This document shows positions 58,116 through 64,000 of a DNA stretch of 64,000 bases, piece after piece (position 1 is the first letter of the stretch; each line of letters starts with the position of its first letter). Location of the stretch: contig JANEZZ010001513.1 of assembly GCA_026122225.1 (NCBI GenBank), forward strand, positions 372,001 to 436,000. The letters are read 5' to 3'. This DNA is from Heloderma charlesbogerti (lineage: Eukaryota; Chordata; Lepidosauria; Squamata; Helodermatidae). The notes beneath the pieces were generated by a model. It did not search any database, had not been told where the DNA came from, and worked only from the letters and a program-made list of their open reading frames with translations. Made by a program: the position numbers and the translations under genes.

Positions 58116-59089
58116 AAGTAACTAAGTAGTTGAGGACTTGCATATTTGTCAGCCCAGTTCAACTGTGAAGGCAGGTTCTCAGTGCATTCACAGAACACTG
58201 AGCTATCTTTATGTGTTACATCTTCCCAAGAAGCACTGCAAATGTTAAAAAATAATCATTTACCTGCCCCAAATAATAATTGCTGCTGGCTTTCCCTGGG
58301 AGACGGGCAAGCTAACTTCCCATGTGCTGCTGAAAAATGTGTTAGATAGTTTATACTGTGTCATTTGATTTTGCTCATCCCTAGAATATTAACATAGGAG
58401 AAAAGGGGGTATAAATGTGCAGGAGATCTTGTTAGATCTCCCTACACATTATCTCAAAGTACATTTTTACTATGAGTTGGGCTGGTTGCCTGAGGCATGA
58501 AGGAATCCTAGGGGCCATTGTGACTCTGGTAGGTACAATGCCTTCTGGAGCTGTTCCTGGAAAGATGAGCCACTCTGTTATCTGATAAATGACACTCTCG
58601 AGGCACATCTGATCCCCAAGTAGCTTATTAGTTAAGGAGGAAATGCCTGATAGTATCAAATAATTCTGTTTAGCAATATATTCAGTACGATCACCATACT
58701 TTCATAAAGTGAGAAGAAACAGAAAGTTACATTCCTACCATAATCGCATGAAAGGCAACCGTGATTAGGAGGACAACACTCCTTATTCTTTTCCCTGCTT
58801 TGTATTAACCACCGAATATATGAGCATGATTTGAGATTCACAGGTCTTGGGAACAGGTTGCACATATTTGCATAACACAAGACATATTTAGTGGCCAGGT
58901 TTAAAACCCTTGAAAGCTGTTCGTTGGTAAAGGAAAAGGTAACAGAAAAACAAATGTTGACAGTATCCACAAAATACTTTGGTTAAGTATTGGCAAGATA
59001 CAATCTTGAGCTTCATCTCATGATACAGAATAAGCTGCCACATTTGTCTAGTGGGTGTTTGAGCACCAGTGAGGAGTAAATGATTTGAT

Positions 59090-59420
59090 TTTGTGGGCTC
59101 AGAGGATTTGTCAGCTGCCTCAGAAGTATAATTCTAGCTCTTCATATCCCTGCTGCTTCTAATTTAGCAGGACAGGCTCATAATTGAAGCAAATTAACTA
59201 TTTACACTTGCCACTTCTACCAGGGGAAAGAGGACATATCAGCAGGAAAGACTGAGTGGGAAATTAAATCCTTCCCACTTGTGTCAGATCTGCCCTTATA
59301 TAAACACATTAACAGTAATTTCATGAGGCGTCAAACATAGGAATAAATACTGAGGGATAAAATAATGAGGTGTTGCTATTGAGCTGAACTGTTGCAGCTA
59401 ATATTACTGAGAACAAATTA
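59090..59420. other. Candidate conserved non-coding sequence
   Basis: Repeat-free, with AATTGAAGCAAATTAAC and AGGGGAAAGAGGAC words. Appearance only. Confidence 0.2.
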
Positions 59421-60609
59421 TGCAGCCTGAAAGAAAGCATATGTTACAGCACTCCAACCGTTCCCTGGCATGTCTTATCTGATCATTATGCAGTGGTTCC
59501 CTAGGTACACAGACCTGTCTTCCTGCTAAAAGGACCAAGTACAAGGTTTAAGTAAATATACCCGTTCAAATTCACATATGTTGGGACCAGCTCATTCCTG
59601 CTATGACTCAGCTGACAACAGTGGTGTTACAAATAGAGGTGAGCTTTGTGCAGTACATTCTAAGTGGGCATGCAGTTCCATTTTTAGCATAATGGCGTGT
59701 TTTACTGAAAACTTTGGCTGAAACCATGAAGTCAGTTACACTAATGTAAACAAGAACATTGTGTTTGTAATTTGTTCATTCTATTATAGCTTCGTCGGGT
59801 CTCCAATTAGGAACTTAAGGTTCATTTAGTACATTTACATCTGGTTCTCATTTAGGATGATTTTTTTTAAAAAATAACAACAACAACAGAACAGACCCCC
59901 CCCACACACACACAGTCTTTTAAACCAGACTTCTGTCTGAAAGCCAAAGAAGGCTCCATCTGTCTAAAAATATGAAACTCTTTATTGCCATATGTATGTT
60001 TTTCCCCTCTAGTAAAATCATGTGCAAAGAAAAGTGATCTACAGAAAATCCCTTACAAAGAACTACATGTAAAGGGCATGACTTGCTGGTGAATGGGTAG
60101 GAAAAAATTGAGGGCAACAATCTTAACCAAAATTACAAATGGTTAAAAGATTGGTGGCAGTGCTTAATATCTATGTGGGAAATATTGAAAACACAACTGG
60201 GAAGACAGATAAGGATAAGGCAGGAGCCAAATGCCCTATTCTAATCTGATACTTGTTTTGTGCAGAAATATAAATTGAGGAAGCTGAAATCACGAAATTT
60301 GCCAGCAACATTTCTTCCACAAAAAATTCAGGAAGCAATTCTTACCCATATGAAGACCCATCCAAGGAAGTGGTATTGTCCCATTTTCCAGCCTTTCTGA
60401 AAAATGTCTCATTTTTCTGTCTCATTTTTCAGCCTGCCAACCAAAGTAGGCACTGACCTGCCTAGTATAACTTCTGTGTATAAACAGTACCAGGTTCTTC
60501 CCAGAAGCTACATCCAGAAGGGATGTGCAGGGACCATTCACAAGCTGGTTGGGCAGCTTGTCTTTCTGCCTTCTGTAGGAGCTCTAAAGTAGGAATAAGG
60601 GGTTGGTGG

Positions 60610-60920
60610 GTGGAGGGAAATATATTTGGTTTGTATTTTAATACAAACCTAATTCACACTTCCCAAACTAATACAGGAATAGGAACACAATTACCCTTCA
60701 GTTTTGCACTGCACTTCTCCAAATTTTGCACTTCTCCAATAAAATGTGTACAAAAATGCACAGATTAAGCAAAATTGCACAAAAATGCATTAGGAGAAAT
60801 GCATACAAAATGTATGCATTTCTGTACACATTTCTCCCACTGTATGGAGTTTTCTACATGTCTAAAAAGGGGTAGTGCATACAAGAATGCAAACACTGAG
60901 GGAAATGCATACAAAAATGT
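60610..60920. repeat. Repeat rich in AAATGCATACAAAAATG with a 13-bp palindrome
   Basis: AGAAATGCATACA (60795-60807) pairs perfectly with TGTATGCATTTCT (60811-60823) over a 3-base loop, and related words (GAAATGCATACAAAAATG) recur to 60920. Probably a non-autonomous DNA element. Confidence 0.6.
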
Positions 60921-61589
60921 CTATTAATTTTCATGTAGTCTTTTTTCTTAAATAGCAAACCAATGTGGAAGTGGGACAGAATGAATTGCACTTCATAAAG
61001 CTTGAAAGCTCTAGAAACTGAAACAGAAAGATTCACCCATCCTTACTCCAAAGGAACAGTTTTATTTTTGAAGTTCCATGCTTCTATAATGTTAATGCAG
61101 AGCTTGGCAGGAGGAGACGAGTTGGGCAAAGCATGTTCATACTGAGATTAATCTGAACACAATGTGTACTTTAGAAGCCTGAAGCAAGCAGCCACTTTCA
61201 TGATGCTTAAATATAATGTATTCACATTATATAGAAGAATTCCTGAATTGAAATGGACAAATAATCTATTCAACCCACCATGTTACTTCAAGCAATAGAA
61301 GTTGCTGTATACATTAGAGCATGGATGGGAAAACATTCCTCTCTAATAGACCTGGACAAGCAATCTATTGCTCCAGTGTTTGGCCCACTAGCCAATCTAG
61401 TTGTACTTATAAGTTACATATAAATAATAATGATTGCTAAATAGAATAACTTTTTCTGGCAGACCTCCAAGGTCAGACTTTGGTTTGTTGAAGCTAATGC
61501 AGAAGTGGTCACTTGAGTATGTCTTGAAGGATTGAGACTTACGTGACAATACGTAGCAACCTTTCAGTATACTTTGCTTCACTTTGTTT

Positions 61590-61830
61590 TCTTTGGTGGA
61601 TTACATGTTGGTTTCTCTATAATTTACAAAGAGAAACTGCCAAACGCAAGTGATTAACACAGCTTTCCTTTAATAATTTGCATGCTAGTCAAATAAACAC
61701 AGCTGGAAAATGAGAAGCCCCTGGATGTTTCTGTCAATTAGCGTAACATGTCTGGCAAATACTTGAAAGAAAAGAATTGTCTGCAGTGGTTTCTGTGTAA
61801 ATTCTAAGAACAAGGGGCAAATTAGTTCAT
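61590..61830. other. Candidate conserved non-coding sequence
   Basis: Dense in enhancer-like words (TTTAATAATTTGCATGC, AATAAACACAGCTGG, GTCAATTAGCG), repeat-free and non-coding. The best-looking of the candidates, but still unproven. Confidence 0.25.
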
Positions 61831-62213
61831 CTATGCTGACTGATTGTTTGTTGTGAACTCCCTAGACAAGGGAAGATTTGGAGGGAGGGTACATTTTTAG
61901 GAGTTCTTAGGCTCTGTGATGGTTTGGTTCTTAGGTGTAGTATAGGTATAAGTTACCACCTTTATATTACCTCAGGACAGGATGCCCACTACTTACAGTT
62001 TAAATATTGAAGGCACCTGCTTTCCTTATTACTTAATTTCTCCTGCCACTAATTATATATATTTTTTTACTTTAATACATAGTAGGTGGGTTAAGCAATG
62101 AGAGGCTAAACAAAGTTAAACAAATATATTACTTATTAAAAACTTATTTATGATATCAAATCATAGAATGGAATTCAGGTTAGATGTAAAACTAAACTTT
62201 ATTTGACTGTGTC

Positions 62214-62552
62214 TGGATTTGGACGATCATGGGGGAGGGGGGAGAAGCCATCATAGCTTCTCCGTGTGTGTGTCTCATGTGTGACAACTGTTTACATAAT
62301 TACCCACGCTGCAGCATGGGTTGGTGTGTCGTGCAAACCTGGCACGCGGTGCAGCAGGTTTAAATCCACCCTAAAACCCATGCAGTAGGAGTTGTAGTAT
62401 AGATATAAAGTCACCCCCACCCTCCAGCACACTGGATTCACACAACATGCCAACCCACACTGCAGTGTGGGTAATTATGTAAACAAATAGCACACATGTA
62501 ACACGCACAGGGAGAAGCCACAATGGCTTCTTTTGCCCCTGTGATTGTCCAA
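62214..62552. repeat. MITE with about 120-bp terminal inverted repeats
   Basis: Left arm ATTTGGACGATC ... AGAAGCCATCATAGCTTCTCC ... GTTTACATAATTACCCAC; right arm GTGGGTAATTATGTAAAC ... GAGAAGCCACAATGGCTTC ... GATTGTCCAAAT (given with gaps). The arms match almost throughout, and the loop is short. One of the best-preserved MITEs in the window. Confidence 0.88.
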
Positions 62553-63870
62553 ATGCCCCCATTTTCTTAAAATTCCTTTTAAGAGGTTTCTAATTTCTTC
62601 TACTAGTTCTCTTCCTTATTCTAAGCCTATTGCCCTTATTTTCTTCTCCACAGTTAACACAACCACAGGTTTTAAACAGGACTGGCCAACGATTCATTGA
62701 TAAGGGTACAGCACAGAAGACATCTTCCTTTTGGTCAGGGCCTCACTGATAAGGAAACATCACAGAGGTGTTCCAGTTGTTTCTCCCTGAAGACTCAGAG
62801 GTTTTTGTGAACAACTGTCAACAACTGATAATCTAGCTTTAGCTCTTCAGTAGAACTGCTACTGGAGTCTTTCTGCAGACCTTCTCTGTTTCAGCATTCT
62901 GTGATTTTGGTTCTGCTGTCCTGCCATCTCCTTCATTGGACAGCCATCCCTTACTGCCACTGGGACTTGTCAGCTCTCGGCCCTGCTCTGGCTTCACTTC
63001 CTGTTCTGGATTCAGCTCCCAGCTCTGGACTTACTGCTTTACTCCACCTTGAACTTCTTCTAACACTGCTGTGTCTGCCCTTTTATCCTCTTCAGTCAGA
63101 AATCTTTAACCAATCAAAAATTACACTCTGAAAGTCCAACAACCCTTTTTTTTAAACTAATGACCAATGAGTTCAAATGGAATGTCCATTAAAGGATCCC
63201 TCACACTCTAACCTTTGCCCACAGTATTCTTTAATGTCAATTGAACTAATAGAAAATCTCAGAAAGTACATAGTCACCTCCATAAGTATATCAGCATAGC
63301 GTTTCTTGGCAGACTGACAAATGTAGGCCACCTATATACTGTATCTCCTAGGCCTCTGTTAGTAAACTGCCAACCCTTTACCTTAATTCCTTCTTATTTA
63401 TAAATTTATTTCACATTTATGTAACTTTTACTTCAGAATTTACTGTTTCTCCTCAGACTCCCACCCCCTTCCCTCTTTTCTGGTTGCATGTCCCTCCTTT
63501 ATCTTCAGACAACAATAGCTTGAGAATAAGAATAGTTTTGGGAGGATGTATGCTTTCTCTATATAGTAAGGGGTAACAGGCTGAGAGTCTGGGGGGACCT
63601 TCTCATGTTGTAATAGGGCTTGATGATGCAGGAATGTGCCTTTCATAGCTATTATGTGACAAGGATATGTCCAAATGCATGCTGTTCCTGAATGCTGGAT
63701 GTGGGGAATGGTAGTGTCTAACAGGCACCCATAGCCATTTTGTCTGCATAGAGTGTCTTGTCCTGCACAGTGGCTGAACAGTGAACAGTGAACTCCTCTG
63801 ACATAGTACCTACTGCTACAGCTGCTGGGTCAGTTCCAACAAATGTCTTCCCACTCAGCTCCCAATCTCT

Positions 63871-63902
63871 CCAAAACAAAGAAAAACAAAACAAAACAAA
63901 GC
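63871..63902. repeat. (AAAAC)n simple repeat
   Basis: Repeated AAAAC and AAAAAC units, possibly the tail of an unrecognised retroelement. Confidence 0.85.
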
Positions 63903-64000
63903 ACTAGTACCATCTAGGTTTCTCTCCTTAAACATATATTTTGAAGTGAAGCCTGAATTTCTGACCAAACTCAATATGCATCCCACTGACTGCCAACCAT

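Larger units (their letters stand above)
38628..64000 (-). other. TOX: TOX intron 5 (partial)
   Basis: From the exon 6 acceptor to the window edge I see no further TOX exon. Repeats recognised are listed separately. Quiet stretches without clear features are 38640-39240, 39930-40430, 42920-43580, 46540-48640, 52200-52680, 56470-57640, 58120-59080, 59430-60600, 60930-61580 and 62560-63870. The last includes a C/T-rich part, 62880-63080, of unknown kind. Confidence 0.8.

Noticed and set aside
62690..63240. Possible retroviral LTR
   Set aside because: There is a C/T-rich stretch with CCAAT-like words, but no paired LTR, primer-binding site or TG...CA ends could be identified.
38628..64000. TOX exon 5 (HMG-box core)
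   Set aside because: I scanned the minus strand for the MWDGLGEEQKQ-type ending and the Lys-rich start and found neither, so it is probably outside the window.
1..64000. CRISPR arrays, bacterial operons, riboswitches, rRNA or intact tRNA genes
   Set aside because: The window is vertebrate nuclear DNA. The only tRNA-like sequences are decayed SINE heads, and no regularly spaced direct repeats with unique spacers were seen.

Overview
The window is vertebrate nuclear DNA, almost certainly from a squamate reptile (lizard or snake; species not determinable by eye). It carries four spliced, well-conserved coding exons with GT-AG borders, all on the minus strand, set in long AT-rich introns full of interspersed repeats. 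The repeat mix is typical of squamates: two near full-length BovB (RTE) LINEs, CR1, L2-type and L1-type LINEs, tRNA-derived SINEs, many palindromic MITEs, and a hAT transposon whose ends match the SPIN family.

The only host gene I can support is TOX, encoding the thymocyte selection-associated HMG-box factor. It is present as its last four coding exons. Human-style numbering gives exon 6 (38547-38627, end of the HMG box), exon 7 (27892-28278, Gln/Pro/His-rich C-terminal domain), exon 8 (13956-14107) and exon 9 (coding 12219-12255, then the 3' UTR to about 11090). Joined, they give the last 218 residues, ending in DKALYLT as in human TOX. Exon 9 is easily missed, because it codes for only eleven residues and one shared glycine, and the exon 8 donor overlaps an in-frame TGA. 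The HMG-box exon 5 and everything 5' of it were not found and presumably lie beyond base 64000.

Layout: 1-11089 is the region downstream of TOX (CR1 tail, L2-type pieces, BovB copy 1 with a nested CR1 tail, MITEs, a (CA)n tract, then quieter sequence). 11090-12255 is the TOX terminal exon. 12256-13955 is intron 8, with two strong hairpins. 14108-27891 is intron 7 (MITEs, an antisense L1 wreck, the 1.9-kb SPIN-type element, tRNA SINEs). 28279-38546 is intron 6 (L2-type pieces, BovB copy 2, a short antisense BovB tail). 38628-64000 is part of intron 5 (L2-type pieces, GC-rich minisatellites, several MITEs, a 2.6-kb CR1 with one stop in its reverse transcriptase frame).

The most unusual object is the SPIN-type element at 20731-22642. 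It has 8-bp target duplications and recognisable SPIN ends. Its interior is not transposase but a CpG-rich, exon-like segment with a splice-donor-like site, a MITE split by a CR1 tail, and an L2-type 3' end. It therefore looks like a transposon that picked up, or was later filled with, other genomic DNA. Several other insertions can be ordered in time from their target-site duplications.
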